A stretch of DNA of 64,000 nt from Fibrobacterota bacterium (GTDB lineage Bacteria > Fibrobacterota > Chitinivibrionia > Chitinivibrionales > Chitinispirillaceae), in the NCBI GenBank assembly GCA_023459055.1, contig JAEWVR010000031.1:62001-126000 (forward strand), read 5' to 3'. Both the position numbers and the translations under genes were made by a program. Shown here piece by piece: positions 9,660 to 20,209 of this stretch. Numbering within the stretch: position 1 is the first letter of the stretch; each line of letters starts with the position of its first letter. A model generated the notes under the pieces. It made no database searches. It was given only the letters and a program-made list of their open reading frames with translations, and was not told the origin of the DNA.

Positions 9660-12600
9660 ATGGATAGTGCTATTAGAGACACAAAAAAAATCAGTGTTTT
9701 ATTTATCTTTTTTATTCTAACTACATTAACTTGTCTTGGTGCAAAGACCGTTACTGTTAATCCTGAAATAGCTACATCAGATGGTGTTAATTATACGACA
9801 TTTAATGATGCTTTGAATTACATTGGAGCAGGAAACGATGTTGACACTATTCTCTTCACAGAAACAACTCCACACACACCATATGAAATGTCTGTTTCCC
9901 CAAATGTATCTATCGGTAGTCTCTACATTATTGGTAAAAACAACAATCCAGACTCCTTTCCAACAATTAATCACACTAACTTTGATTTGTATAATTTTTT
10001 TAATCAAAATAACGTTTATTTTGAAAAATTAATTATTACCGGTGGTTCAAGTTTTAATAACGGACAAGGTGATTCTACAGTGTCTTTTAAAAAATGTATC
10101 ATTAAAAATACTACAAATAAATTCTTTATTTTTTCAGGCATAAAAACACCTTTGATTGAATTTGAAAATTGTTTATTCATTAATGCGAAAGACACCCTTT
10201 TTAGCTTTTATTATTGGGATAATAATACTCCAATACTAAAGATTACCAACTGTACATTCGATAGCTGTTTAGCTATTTTTAACACATCAAACGTTTATAG
10301 TAGAGATAGTGTAGATATTAAAAACTGCATATTTTCGAATATTACGAATCCAATTTCAGATCCTTCTATATCGACAAAAATTTCAAACAGCCTAACCAAC
10401 AATGACCCTGGTTATATAAAAACATCTCGACTTAAACCATCTGACTGGAAAATCACATTTTCATCAGCGGCAATTAATCAAGTCGATACTGGTTCAGCAC
10501 CAAGAACTGACATCGCAAATCAATCCAGAAAAATTGGCGGAAAAGCTGATCTGGGATGCTGGGAGCTTCAGAATAATCCACCAACGAATATTACTCTCTC
10601 AAACTCTTTGATCAATGAAAATGTTGCGGTAAACACTGTTGTTGGAACACTTAAAACCATTGATATTGACTCTATCACTGGTGATCACTTTACTTATTCT
10701 TTTTCTTCATCCGTAGCCAGCGATAATGCATCGTTTAAATTGAGTGGTGATACACTGAAAGTTGCTGTTAGTCCAAATTATGAAGTCAAATCAACTTTAA
10801 CCGTTAGAATCAAATCAACAGATGCATTGGGTGATTCCGTAATTATTCCACTGGCAATCAGTATTGTTAATGTTAATGAGCCGCCAACTGAAATTACCCT
10901 TAACAATACATCTGTTACAGAGAATTCAGCTGTTAAAACATACATAGGGAAACTTTCATCAATTGATTCAGATGATCAGACGGGATTTATCTACAGTTTA
11001 TCCAGTACTGATTCACTGTTATTCAGTATCAGTAATGACAGCCTTTTTTCAAATGCAGTCTTTAACTACGAGCAAAAAAAATCGCATACAGTTTCTATTA
11101 GTTCAAAAGATAAGAATGGTACTGGACTTTCATTTACACAAAATTTTACCATATCAGTTATAGATGCTAATGAAACACCAACCAGTATCACGCTTTCCGG
11201 ATCCAGTGTAAGATCTCCCGGAGAACCAAATTCTGTTGTTGGAACTTTCTCAACTGTTGATCCTGATGCAAACTCAACTTTTATATATACTCTTGTTACT
11301 GGTGAGGGTTCAACAAATAACGGTTTATTTACTATTGTTGACAATCAGTTACGTACTTCAGCAACATCAATTCCAGCAGGTGATTCTCTATCAATTCGTG
11401 TGAACTCATATGATGGTGCATATTCTATTCAGCAAAAATTTACTATTTATATAACATCAGCACCAGTCATTGCAACTCAACCTGTAAGTATTTCGGTTTT
11501 TCGCGGTTTAAATGCACAGTTCGATTTTACTGCAACCGGCAAGGAAGTCAAGTATCAGTGGTTTAAAAATTCGGTTATAATGCCAAGCGACACGCTCTCA
11601 TCATTATTACTACTGAATTGTCAGAGAGCTGACAGCGGTTCTGTATTTTCCTGTGTTGCATCAAATATCGCCGGCACAGTAAACTCATCACCATGTACAT
11701 TATTTGTTAACACTAAAGCCTATATAACAACCCAGCCGGTATCACTTTCTGTGTCTGAAGGTGATTCGGCAGTATTTTCGGTCGCTGCAAGCGGTTCAAA
11801 TACAATTTCATATCAATGGTTTCGAAATGATACCCTGCTTCCATCAGAAATTGCATCATCAATAAAGATAAAAGGTGTAACAATCGCTGCTGACAGCGGA
11901 GACCGTTATAAGTGTAAAGTAACTAACACATTCGGGATAGATTCAAGCTCTGTGGCAACGCTTACTGTTGTCAAAGCAATTCCAAAAGTTACGGTGAATC
12001 CATTTCCTGCAACAGTACTTGATGGTGGTACAGCGGTGTTTACCTGTGCAGCTTCCGGATCCGGCACTATTTCGTATTTTTGGTTCAGTACAAAGTCACC
12101 AACCGACACGCTTTCCAAAAAAGATACACTCACGTTATCAGTTGTACAGAAAGCAGACAGCGGTACAGGTTATTATTGTGTTGTTGTGAACAGTGTTGGA
12201 AAAGTCACATCGACAACAGCAATACTTCATGTTGGTAATGTTAAACCCATTGTTTCCACAGATACACCTGATAGCATCGTAATCTTCGAAAAAACATCGA
12301 CTTTTATAACGCTTCACTCAGCAGGAACAGCTCCGTTAACCTATCAGTGGTTTAAAAAAGGTGCGACATCGAATCAAGCGGTTGGAACGAATAAAGATAC
12401 GCTTATCTTATCAGACATGGCGAGAACTGACAGCGGTTCAGTATATTTTTGTATAGTGAGTAACAATGCCGGTGAAGACACAAGCAGGCTGACAAAGCTG
12501 ATTGTTAAAAAATCACTTGAGAAACCATCATTTATTGATGCTATCCAGCTGCCGGAAATCCTCACAAAATATGTTGGCGATTCATTAAGACTTTCAGTAC

Positions 12601-15600
12601 GAGCAACAGGTAATCCACTCCCTGTCTACCGATGGATGAAAAACGATACTGCTATTACCGGAGAAGCAGACTCTGTGTTGGTAATCCCCTACCTCACCCT
12701 GGCATTCAACAATGTAAAGTTTTACTGTGTTGTTTCAAATTCACAGGATACAATTAATAGCAATACGCTGACACTGACTGTTGAAACACGGCCCAAAGCA
12801 CAATTCTCTTTTGGACCATCAAGTGGTTCAAATCCTCTGACAGTTGCTTTCACAGACTCCTCTACAGGAACAATTATATCACGCCTATGGGATTTCGGTG
12901 ATGGTACGACGTCAACACAGAAAAATCCTACACATCAGTATACTACTAACAGGCAGTACACAGTAAAACTGAAAGTAAGCGGTCCGGGCGGTGTAGATTC
13001 GATTTCAAAAACAGACTGTATATATGTCTATAAAGCAGGTTCAAATCCACTTAAGGTTACAGGGCAATTCCTTAAGCCATCAAGAATAATTCTGACACTT
13101 ACCAATCTTTCAAATCTTGATATCACTAATCCATTGTTAAAAACAGATTCTATCGGTATATGGTTCCGGAAAGACTCACTCCCGACAAGTGCCCAGACAA
13201 GCATCCGTTCAAAAGCACTTATTGCCAGCAAGCTTGTAACTTACGCATCGTACAAAGACACTATCAATGTACCGGTGGGTGATTCAGTGTTTGGTGTAAT
13301 GACCGGTTTATATATGGCCAATAAGATTTCTGATTTCACACCGGCAAATGGTTGCCTTGTACTTATGCGTGATACAATGACACCGTTAAATACGCTGACT
13401 GCAATCGGGCGTCATCTGGGTGGTCCCGATGTAAAAATTGATATTCACAATATTTCATCACTTGATACATCCACTATCGATTCTGTTGCAGTGTGGTATG
13501 GTTATGATACTTTGACTGCATCATTTTCATTACAGCCAACCGTCCGGTATTCGTCAAAATTTTTAAAATTACAGCCTTCCGGTATATACACATTTCCTGT
13601 AAACAATCAGATGTTTATGACTCAGAAACCGGTTTGGGTCGGGGTAATGGTAAAGGCACAGAATAAAAAGACAAGTACCATAAAATACAGTTCATTTACT
13701 CCCGATGAATCTAAAAACAATCCAGTAATATTGAATGTTGCGGCTCTTAATGCCGGTACTGTCAAATTAAAGTGGCCTCATCTTATTGATACGTCTTTTT
13801 CAAAAATCAGAATCTGGTATGGAAAGAAAACAGTTCCACTGGTAGCTAATGTTACGGATCAGACATTCGACTCAACAACCGTTCAATCATCAACAGACAC
13901 GCTTGTTCTTCAGAGTTTTACAGAAAAAACACAGTATCATTTTGGGGCACAGGCACTTGTCAAGCTGCCGGCATCAAGTTACTGGACAACGGTTACATCA
14001 CAATCCAGTGGATCGGTAACAACGCCTGCAGCAACTGATTTATTCCCCAACAAACTTAAGTTTACTGCACCGATACGGTACGACTCGTTAACCAATACCA
14101 TGAAAGTGTACTGGAAACTTGATTCTGCATTTGCCATAACGGATACCATGAATGTTGGTATCACTTACTCTTTTGACAGTGTGCAGGTATTTGACAATGT
14201 GACATTCAACAATAATGGAAAATTCCCGGACTCAGGTACGATTAATTTTAAAGTCCCGGAACTTCAATTTGAAAAAAAGTACTGGGTTGGATTGTGGCTT
14301 ACTAAAAAAGGAAGCGGTTATTGGGCACCTCCAACAAAGGATTGCCTCGGTACCTGCTCTATACCATCATTTACACGTCAGATGGTGACGTATTTTGAAC
14401 CCGGCAAGGATACCGTTTTCGCGAATAACCGGAAAATAAGATTATGGACAGAGATTTCTGATAATCCGACCACTGACACATTAAAGATTAATACTGTGAC
14501 AGCATTAAAGGGCTTTGTTGTCGTCAATCCTGGTTTTTACTTTGCTAAAAAGGAAAATACCCGTGGATTTTACGTCGGACTGAGCTATGCTTCGCTACCA
14601 TCAAAATACAATTATTCACAGGTAAGATTTTTCAGAGGAAACGAAAATTTTGCAGCTATTGATACAAATCCTCCGGCTTACGATACGGTGAATAAATATA
14701 TGTACATTAAAACAAATGATCTCAATAATCCATTCATGCTGCTCATCGATACCTTACCCCCGGATGTCATCGCTCCATCAAAGACGATTACCGCCGCATA
14801 TGCGAAAAGTGATATTCAGGATAATTTCAGAGTATCAGACAATATAAACAATGTCAAATGGAGTTATTTCTATAGTACTGCTGATGGCAAAGGGACAACT
14901 ATTGAGGGCTATTTTAATGCATCATCGAAAGACACATCCAAAACAGTTGTTATACCAAAAGAGAATGTTGGCAACAAAATCGGTGTTCGTATTATTTTGA
15001 AAGTCACTGATGGTACGTATACGGTTTCCTATAATCTTTCCAGACGAATCATCGTCACTGAAGCTGAAGCTGGCGGATTTTACCTTAATCCGCAGAAGTG
15101 GACCCCGGTCTCGACAAATTTTGATCTTGATGAAACAAGAGTAAGCGAACTGATTCTCAAAAAACTTAAAAGTACAGACAGTCTGTATGATAAAAAGTAT
15201 ACCCGCATTTTTCAGTGGTTGCCTACTGTTAAAAATGCAACATCCACAGATAAATGGGTAGAGTATAGCAATGAAGATTCTGCATATTTTAACCTTACTC
15301 CGGGTAAAACGATCTGGTTAAAAACAAGGCTCGACAAGATTCCATCAAAGACTGATAATTTCGTAACCTTTTCCGGAGCGAAGACACTATCATTGCGTGA
15401 TACGTTCTCTGTGAAACTAAAACCGAACTCGTTTAATGACATTTGTGTTCCATTTTACTTCAATGTCCGGTTGTCGGATGTTTTGAACGCAACACAAAAA
15501 GCAGATTCGTTAAGCTTTTTTATCTGGGAAAAACAGGGAAAAGACAGTATCTACAATGCAACGGCATTCTATCTGAAAAATGTTGCCGGTGCAAGTAACA

Positions 15601-16463
15601 AAGATACCATGGTTGATTTTCAGAAACCATTAACAATCATGAATAACAGCAAGGATACTATCACACTAAGATTTCCACCGGTATCGTATGTTGAATCTCC
15701 AGCGTCATTATTAAAGCCGAATATTAATCCAAAAGCATGGTCGGTTACCGTAAAGGCTTTAAGTGACAATTCAGAATCCAAAGTGTATTATGGATATGTT
15801 CCAGGCGAAAAAACGGTGTTATACCCCGATGCACCCACATTTTTACAAAAGCGTATCACCCTCTTTGAAAGAGCATCAAAACAGCAGGGATGTTACATGG
15901 TAACCGGTGCGCTTCCAAATGGTGGCTTTTCAAAAGAAATTTCACTGGTTAACAAGAGTGATACAGCTGCAACATTCAGGCTTACTGCTGAAACAAACGG
16001 TAATTTCCCTGCTGATTACAAAACAGTGTTCTATAACCGTTCATCCAACGAATTTTCATCAAATCCGGAAGTTGCTGTTGCTGCAAATTCCACAGAAACC
16101 ATATGGGTGATCTCTGCAACAAATGCATACATTGACAATTACTTCAACAAGGTGATGTCGTTGACATATGCACTGGGTTCACTTTATCCAAACCCTTGCC
16201 GGGGAATACTAAATATTCCTTATGTTATTCCATTTGGAACAAGTGACCAGATCATTTTTGAGATATTTGATGAACTCGGAAGACTTGTATGGAAAAAGAG
16301 CCTGGAATCGAATCGCAGTGGTATGAATAGATTTGTGTGGGATGGAAAAGGACGTACAGGGCAGAAATTAAGTGCCGGTTTCTATCTGATACGCTTTACA
16401 AGTAAAACTGGATCAGGAAAAGTAACATCACAATTTCACTCAAAATTTACCTATTTGCCGTAA
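9660..16463 (+). CDS. Giant secreted adhesin-like protein: beta-helix, cadherin-like, Ig and PKD domains, C-terminal sorting domain
   Basis: From the ATG at 9660 the product is 2267 residues; an upstream in-frame ATG (9567) would put 31 odd residues before the signal peptide (VLFIFFILTTLTCLGA). Residues ~25-300 look like a parallel beta-helix. Three cadherin-like repeats start near 305, 407 and 502 (P-T-x-I-T-L ... VVGT). Five Ig-like repeats follow at ~600-1040, each with a Trp and the pattern 'DSG..Y.C.V.N..G'. A PKD domain at ~1043-1125 has the signature LWDFGDGTTS. A long beta-rich region of unclear type follows. The last ~100 residues (YPNPCRGILNIPYVI ... GRLVWKKSLES ... SAGFYLIRF) match a T9SS type A / FlgD-like sorting domain. 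It is probably a cell-surface or carbohydrate-binding protein. Confidence 0.8.
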   Translation: MDSAIRDTKKISVLFIFFILTTLTCLGAKTVTVNPEIATSDGVNYTTFNDALNYIGAGNDVDTILFTETTPHTPYEMSVSPNVSIGSLYIIGKNNNPDSFPTINHTNFDLYNFFNQNNVYFEKLIITGGSSFNNGQGDSTVSFKKCIIKNTTNKFFIFSGIKTPLIEFENCLFINAKDTLFSFYYWDNNTPILKITNCTFDSCLAIFNTSNVYSRDSVDIKNCIFSNITNPISDPSISTKISNSLTNNDPGYIKTSRLKPSDWKITFSSAAINQVDTGSAPRTDIANQSRKIGGKADLGCWELQNNPPTNITLSNSLINENVAVNTVVGTLKTIDIDSITGDHFTYSFSSSVASDNASFKLSGDTLKVAVSPNYEVKSTLTVRIKSTDALGDSVIIPLAISIVNVNEPPTEITLNNTSVTENSAVKTYIGKLSSIDSDDQTGFIYSLSSTDSLLFSISNDSLFSNAVFNYEQKKSHTVSISSKDKNGTGLSFTQNFTISVIDANETPTSITLSGSSVRSPGEPNSVVGTFSTVDPDANSTFIYTLVTGEGSTNNGLFTIVDNQLRTSATSIPAGDSLSIRVNSYDGAYSIQQKFTIYITSAPVIATQPVSISVFRGLNAQFDFTATGKEVKYQWFKNSVIMPSDTLSSLLLLNCQRADSGSVFSCVASNIAGTVNSSPCTLFVNTKAYITTQPVSLSVSEGDSAVFSVAASGSNTISYQWFRNDTLLPSEIASSIKIKGVTIAADSGDRYKCKVTNTFGIDSSSVATLTVVKAIPKVTVNPFPATVLDGGTAVFTCAASGSGTISYFWFSTKSPTDTLSKKDTLTLSVVQKADSGTGYYCVVVNSVGKVTSTTAILHVGNVKPIVSTDTPDSIVIFEKTSTFITLHSAGTAPLTYQWFKKGATSNQAVGTNKDTLILSDMARTDSGSVYFCIVSNNAGEDTSRLTKLIVKKSLEKPSFIDAIQLPEILTKYVGDSLRLSVRATGNPLPVYRWMKNDTAITGEADSVLVIPYLTLAFNNVKFYCVVSNSQDTINSNTLTLTVETRPKAQFSFGPSSGSNPLTVAFTDSSTGTIISRLWDFGDGTTSTQKNPTHQYTTNRQYTVKLKVSGPGGVDSISKTDCIYVYKAGSNPLKVTGQFLKPSRIILTLTNLSNLDITNPLLKTDSIGIWFRKDSLPTSAQTSIRSKALIASKLVTYASYKDTINVPVGDSVFGVMTGLYMANKISDFTPANGCLVLMRDTMTPLNTLTAIGRHLGGPDVKIDIHNISSLDTSTIDSVAVWYGYDTLTASFSLQPTVRYSSKFLKLQPSGIYTFPVNNQMFMTQKPVWVGVMVKAQNKKTSTIKYSSFTPDESKNNPVILNVAALNAGTVKLKWPHLIDTSFSKIRIWYGKKTVPLVANVTDQTFDSTTVQSSTDTLVLQSFTEKTQYHFGAQALVKLPASSYWTTVTSQSSGSVTTPAATDLFPNKLKFTAPIRYDSLTNTMKVYWKLDSAFAITDTMNVGITYSFDSVQVFDNVTFNNNGKFPDSGTINFKVPELQFEKKYWVGLWLTKKGSGYWAPPTKDCLGTCSIPSFTRQMVTYFEPGKDTVFANNRKIRLWTEISDNPTTDTLKINTVTALKGFVVVNPGFYFAKKENTRGFYVGLSYASLPSKYNYSQVRFFRGNENFAAIDTNPPAYDTVNKYMYIKTNDLNNPFMLLIDTLPPDVIAPSKTITAAYAKSDIQDNFRVSDNINNVKWSYFYSTADGKGTTIEGYFNASSKDTSKTVVIPKENVGNKIGVRIILKVTDGTYTVSYNLSRRIIVTEAEAGGFYLNPQKWTPVSTNFDLDETRVSELILKKLKSTDSLYDKKYTRIFQWLPTVKNATSTDKWVEYSNEDSAYFNLTPGKTIWLKTRLDKIPSKTDNFVTFSGAKTLSLRDTFSVKLKPNSFNDICVPFYFNVRLSDVLNATQKADSLSFFIWEKQGKDSIYNATAFYLKNVAGASNKDTMVDFQKPLTIMNNSKDTITLRFPPVSYVESPASLLKPNINPKAWSVTVKALSDNSESKVYYGYVPGEKTVLYPDAPTFLQKRITLFERASKQQGCYMVTGALPNGGFSKEISLVNKSDTAATFRLTAETNGNFPADYKTVFYNRSSNEFSSNPEVAVAANSTETIWVISATNAYIDNYFNKVMSLTYALGSLYPNPCRGILNIPYVIPFGTSDQIIFEIFDELGRLVWKKSLESNRSGMNRFVWDGKGRTGQKLSAGFYLIRFTSKTGSGKVTSQFHSKFTYLP

Positions 16464-16468
16464 AAATT

Positions 16469-17515
16469 ATGCTTCAGTACAAGGAAATTTGTGGTGCACT
16501 GCACCTTCATACGACATTCTCTGATGGTGGGGTTGACTACCCTGCCATGATTAAAACCGCACAGGTACTCAATCTTGATTTTATCGTTGTAACAGACCAC
16601 ATGACTTTGCAGGGTTTACAATCCGGCTACGAGGGATTTCATGATACACTTGCGGTGTTGTGTGGATATGAACATAATGACCATAACAACCGTAACCACT
16701 ACCTTGCAATGGGTGTTAATCGTGTATTTACTGATGCAACCGAACCGCAGACGTATATTGATGCAGTCAAGGGTAATGGCGGCATAGGTTTTCTTGCGCA
16801 TCCAGCAGAAAAACGTAAGTATATGGCAGCATTTCCGGCGTATCCCTGGACAACATGGGAGATTGACAGATTCGATGGCATTGAGATATGGAACCAGTTT
16901 TCTGATTGGGTCGAGCAGCTCAGGACATGGAAAAGTGTAATCAGATTGTGTTTTCCACGACGGTTCATTAAAAGAGCCCCGGAAGAACTTTTAAAGAAAT
17001 GGGATGAACTCAATGTGTCAAGATATGTCAGTGGTGTTGGCGGTGTTGATGCTCACACGATGACGTATCGAAAAGGATTGTTTGCATTCAAAGTGTTCCC
17101 TATCAAGGTGGAGCTCAAAGGGATCAGGACACATCTGTATATACCGGAAAATCAGACTGACAACGATTTTGGTAATCACAAAAAGTCAATACTTAATTCC
17201 TTAAAAAACGGTCATTCATTTATCAGTAATTTCAGACGCGGTGATGCGTCAGGGAGTATTTTTACATTAGTAACAAAAAACGGAACGAAGTACCCGCCGG
17301 GGAATTTCGTTTACGATTCGTCACCTGTTGCACTACAGGTATCAATCCCCAAAACTGCAGAAATCCGGTTTGTCGTTAATAATAAGATTGCAAAAACTGT
17401 TTACGCCAAAGAGGCATCATTTGATACAGCCGCTTCAGGAGTTTACAGAATCGAAGTATGCAGAAAAGATTCTGTCTGGATTTATTCTAATCCGTTCAGA
17501 ATTTTTACTATTTAA
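16469..17515 (+). CDS. PHP-domain metallo-phosphoesterase
   Basis: The 348-residue protein opens with the PHP motif HLHTTFSDG (residues 11-19). It then has VTDHMTLQGL, YEHND, GFLAHPAEK and GVGGVDAHT, the spaced His and Asp ligands of the tri-nuclear metal site. PHP proteins hydrolyse phosphoesters; free-standing members act on small phosphates or nucleotides, and the substrate cannot be read from sequence. The C-terminal ~90 residues look like a small beta domain. It begins five bases after the stop of the giant secreted protein, so the two are probably cotranscribed, which is an odd pairing because this one has no signal peptide. Confidence 0.8.
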   Translation: MLQYKEICGALHLHTTFSDGGVDYPAMIKTAQVLNLDFIVVTDHMTLQGLQSGYEGFHDTLAVLCGYEHNDHNNRNHYLAMGVNRVFTDATEPQTYIDAVKGNGGIGFLAHPAEKRKYMAAFPAYPWTTWEIDRFDGIEIWNQFSDWVEQLRTWKSVIRLCFPRRFIKRAPEELLKKWDELNVSRYVSGVGGVDAHTMTYRKGLFAFKVFPIKVELKGIRTHLYIPENQTDNDFGNHKKSILNSLKNGHSFISNFRRGDASGSIFTLVTKNGTKYPPGNFVYDSSPVALQVSIPKTAEIRFVVNNKIAKTVYAKEASFDTAASGVYRIEVCRKDSVWIYSNPFRIFTI

Positions 17516-17535
17516 ACCTCGACAATCTTTCCCCT

Positions 17536-17922
17536 GTGATATCTGCGATTCCTAGTGTCCCCAATGATTATTTAATAAGCAAATACTGGAAATGGGTTGA
17601 AGACTGGAGAGATGGTCTTGATGGAGTGGCAGAAGAAAGAAGAAGAATTTCTTTGACAAGAGCGGCTGAGAATCAATTTTACTTTGCTGATGCTATTGCT
17701 GCTGGCTATACCGATTCAAACACTGAAACAGGCAGGATAAGAATGGCCGGACATAGTACGGTTGCTTCCCCGGGTCCAATGTCTCAGGTAGTAGCAAAGG
17801 GAGAGTATAGTGAGGAATTGATAATTGCTGATATTGATTTGGATTTAATCCGCAAAAAGCGGGAGTTTCTGCCACTTTTATATAACAGAAGACCAGAAAT
17901 GTATAGTGAACTATCAAAATAG
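17536..17922 (+). pseudogene. C-terminal remnant of a nitrilase-family hydrolase
   Basis: The 128-residue frame, opened by a GTG, matches only the C-terminal third of carbon-nitrogen hydrolases: SLTRAAENQFYFADA (the R..A.EN region), MAGHSTVASPGP (the GxS-x(3)-P-G strand) and IADIDLDLIRKKREFLPLL followed by YNRRPEMY, the classical family end. The catalytic Glu-Lys-Cys part that should precede it is absent; the frame is open only back to a stop at 17488-17490, inside the PHP gene. I therefore read it as a truncated gene remnant, not an active enzyme. It lies 20 bases past the PHP gene. Confidence 0.65.
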
Positions 17923-18100
17923 CATATTGCTGCCAGAGAGCTTCTCAATAAACGGAGATACGCTAAAGAATTACTTACCGTCTTGATAAGATTTTTTTAA
18001 ATGTTAGTATACCCCCTGCATTTTAAACCTTTCTATTTAGCTTGAATCCAAAATTGTTCTGGCACTATTTTAAACACGAGACTTATTTTAACTGCTGACG

Positions 18101-19120
18101 TTGAAATCACATTTTCACATCCGGATCAGAGAAAAATTGAAACGTATTCTGACAAAATTGCTTGATCTGTTTTTTCTGCTTAGATTTCCACTTCTGGCGC
18201 CTGTCTGGACTATTTTTCTTGTAGGATACATTACTGGAAATGAAACCTGCCGGTTTGGTGGTGTTTTTCTTAACGCAGATCTCTATAAAAGTGTTCTTCA
18301 TGCATGGATTATTCTTTCCGGTTTCTCTCTGGTTGTCGCATCAATCTATGTTGTTAACCAGATTGCTGACATTGAAAGTGACAGAATCAATCATAAGCTG
18401 TTTATTCTTCCGAATGGTTTTGTATCAATTAATACTGCGTGGATTCTTGCATCAGTTTGTGCGTTATCAGGTTTGATTATTGCGCTTGCATACAGTAAAG
18501 TACTTCTTATTCTTTTCGGTCTCAGTTTAGTGCTTGGCTATTGTTATAATTTACCACCGGTTGCACTTAAAAACCGGCCAATAGGCGGCGTTGCAGCAAA
18601 TGCACTTGGACATGGTATGATTGCCTTTCTGACCGGATGGTACAGTGTTCATCCGTTTGATAGTTTTTCTCTGCCCCTGTTTATCCAGGCAGTTATTTCC
18701 TCCCTGAGTCCATCATTTGCTAATGGTGCAGTATTCCTTGCCACGACAGTCCCTGACGCGGAGGGGGATCGAAGTACCGGTAAGGTTACTTTTTGCGTAA
18801 AATATGGTGAAAAAACAACAGCCACAGCCTCTGCGGTGTTGTGCGTGGTTGCTTTTATTACATCATTTTTTATGCTATACAATGCCTGGATCATGATTAC
18901 AACATCGCTTGTTAGCGTTGTTTTCTTTATCTATTTCGCGTTTACGACAAAAAAAGAATATGCGTTCAGAGCTTTCAAATGGCCTGTTTTTTTGCTCTCC
19001 GCAGCAGTGGTGCTCTTTCAGCCTGAGTATGGTGTACTGATTATTCTAACCTTTTTTGGTAGTCGTTTATACTACAAATGGCGATTCAATATCGAATATC
19101 CAACATTCAAAGCACAATGA
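18101..19120 (+). CDS. UbiA-family prenyltransferase, copy 1
   Basis: The 339-residue integral membrane protein has about eight or nine hydrophobic segments and both Asp-rich UbiA motifs: NQIADIESDRIN (first, ~residues 87-98) and VPDAEGDRSTGK (second, ~residues 223-234). UbiA enzymes move a prenyl group from a prenyl diphosphate to an acceptor (quinone head group, heme, chlorophyllide or glycerol phosphate lipids); the acceptor is not evident. A TAA lies just upstream in frame, and the only reasonable start is the TTG at 18101 with no clear ribosome site. It is followed after one base by a second UbiA gene and further on by a ferredoxin and a geranylgeranyl-reductase-like gene. Confidence 0.85.
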   Translation: MKSHFHIRIREKLKRILTKLLDLFFLLRFPLLAPVWTIFLVGYITGNETCRFGGVFLNADLYKSVLHAWIILSGFSLVVASIYVVNQIADIESDRINHKLFILPNGFVSINTAWILASVCALSGLIIALAYSKVLLILFGLSLVLGYCYNLPPVALKNRPIGGVAANALGHGMIAFLTGWYSVHPFDSFSLPLFIQAVISSLSPSFANGAVFLATTVPDAEGDRSTGKVTFCVKYGEKTTATASAVLCVVAFITSFFMLYNAWIMITTSLVSVVFFIYFAFTTKKEYAFRAFKWPVFLLSAAVVLFQPEYGVLIILTFFGSRLYYKWRFNIEYPTFKAQ

Positions 19121-19121
19121 T

Positions 19122-20084
19122 ATGCCATTTCGTAAACTGACAGACATTTTCTTCACGTTACGTCCTGTAATACTGATTCCTGTTTGGGGATTTTCAATTT
19201 TCGGGTATTATCGGGCGACAGATATCAATCCTTTAAAATTGCAGGTGTCCTGGTTTACAATTTCTCCACTGGTATATGCGGTATTTTTGTTTTTTTCGCT
19301 TTCAGTTGGTGTTGTCTATGTAATGAACCAGCTAGCTGATATTGAAGTTGATAAAAAAAACGGTGGACTTCCTCTGATCGCGTCAGGAATAGTTAGTGTA
19401 AAAGCTGCATGGATTCTTTGTGGTATCTGTGCACTTCTCACCATTGTTTTGCCACTATTTTCATCATTTAAGCTACTCTCACTTTTTTCCACCATTACCA
19501 TTTTAATCGGGTATGTCTATAGTTTCAGGCCTTTTTACTTTTCCGGAAGGCTGATCGCTGATTTCATTTCGAATGCTACAGGGTATGGGGTTATTGCGTT
19601 TGGTGTCGGATGGTACCTTGGTGGCAGAGTGCTTTTTTCAGGTGAATTTTTATATGCATCCCTACCCTATTTTCTTCTAATGTGTGCGGGATCAATAAAT
19701 TCAACAATTCCTGACATTGATGGGGATCGTGCGGAAGGCAAGAATACCACAGCTGTCATATTGGGTGCACTGCGCGCACATATAGTATCAACTATCATTC
19801 TAATTGCTGCCGGTGTTTTTGCACTTATCCAAAAAGATATTCTTGCATCATGCTGTGCAATACTTTCGCTTCCATTTTATTTTCTGTATATTATAAATCA
19901 AAAAAATATTTATATGGAAGCCACGTATAAAGTGGGTGGTGCACTATGTATGATGTGTGCGTTTCTGGTAATGCCGGTGTTTATTCCGATATCATTGTGC
20001 GTCTTTTTTTGCACCAGAATCTATTTTAGATTGCGTCACTCTGTTGAGTACCCGTCGATGGTGCCATCAAAAACAAAGTGCTGA
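19122..20084 (+). CDS. UbiA-family prenyltransferase, copy 2
   Basis: The 320-residue protein starts at the ATG at 19122, one base after the stop of copy 1; the longer frame from 19056 would overlap that gene by 65 bases and add no membrane segment. It has the same architecture as copy 1, with motifs NQLADIEVDKKN and IPDIDGDRAEGKN, and similar flanks (RPVILIPVWGFSIFGYYR beside RFPLLAPVWTIFLVGYI). The two are diverged tandem paralogues, so they probably use different prenyl donors or acceptors or act in sequence. Both keep the Asp residues that bind the magnesium-diphosphate, so both are likely active. Confidence is high for the family and low for the substrate. Confidence 0.85.
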   Translation: MPFRKLTDIFFTLRPVILIPVWGFSIFGYYRATDINPLKLQVSWFTISPLVYAVFLFFSLSVGVVYVMNQLADIEVDKKNGGLPLIASGIVSVKAAWILCGICALLTIVLPLFSSFKLLSLFSTITILIGYVYSFRPFYFSGRLIADFISNATGYGVIAFGVGWYLGGRVLFSGEFLYASLPYFLLMCAGSINSTIPDIDGDRAEGKNTTAVILGALRAHIVSTIILIAAGVFALIQKDILASCCAILSLPFYFLYIINQKNIYMEATYKVGGALCMMCAFLVMPVFIPISLCVFFCTRIYFRLRHSVEYPSMVPSKTKC

Positions 20085-20209
20085 CATACACAAGGCAACA
20101 TCTTGAGTTTGACATGTATCTTGTGTCTATTTTGTGTACGGTATTGCAGTGATTGTACCCGTACCCGGGAAATCGGTACATATTTATATTTAACGTAAGT
20201 TTGAAGGTA

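Noticed and set aside
19056..19121. Longer start for the second UbiA gene
   Set aside because: It would overlap the first UbiA gene by 65 bases; the ATG at 19122 fits the family N-terminus.
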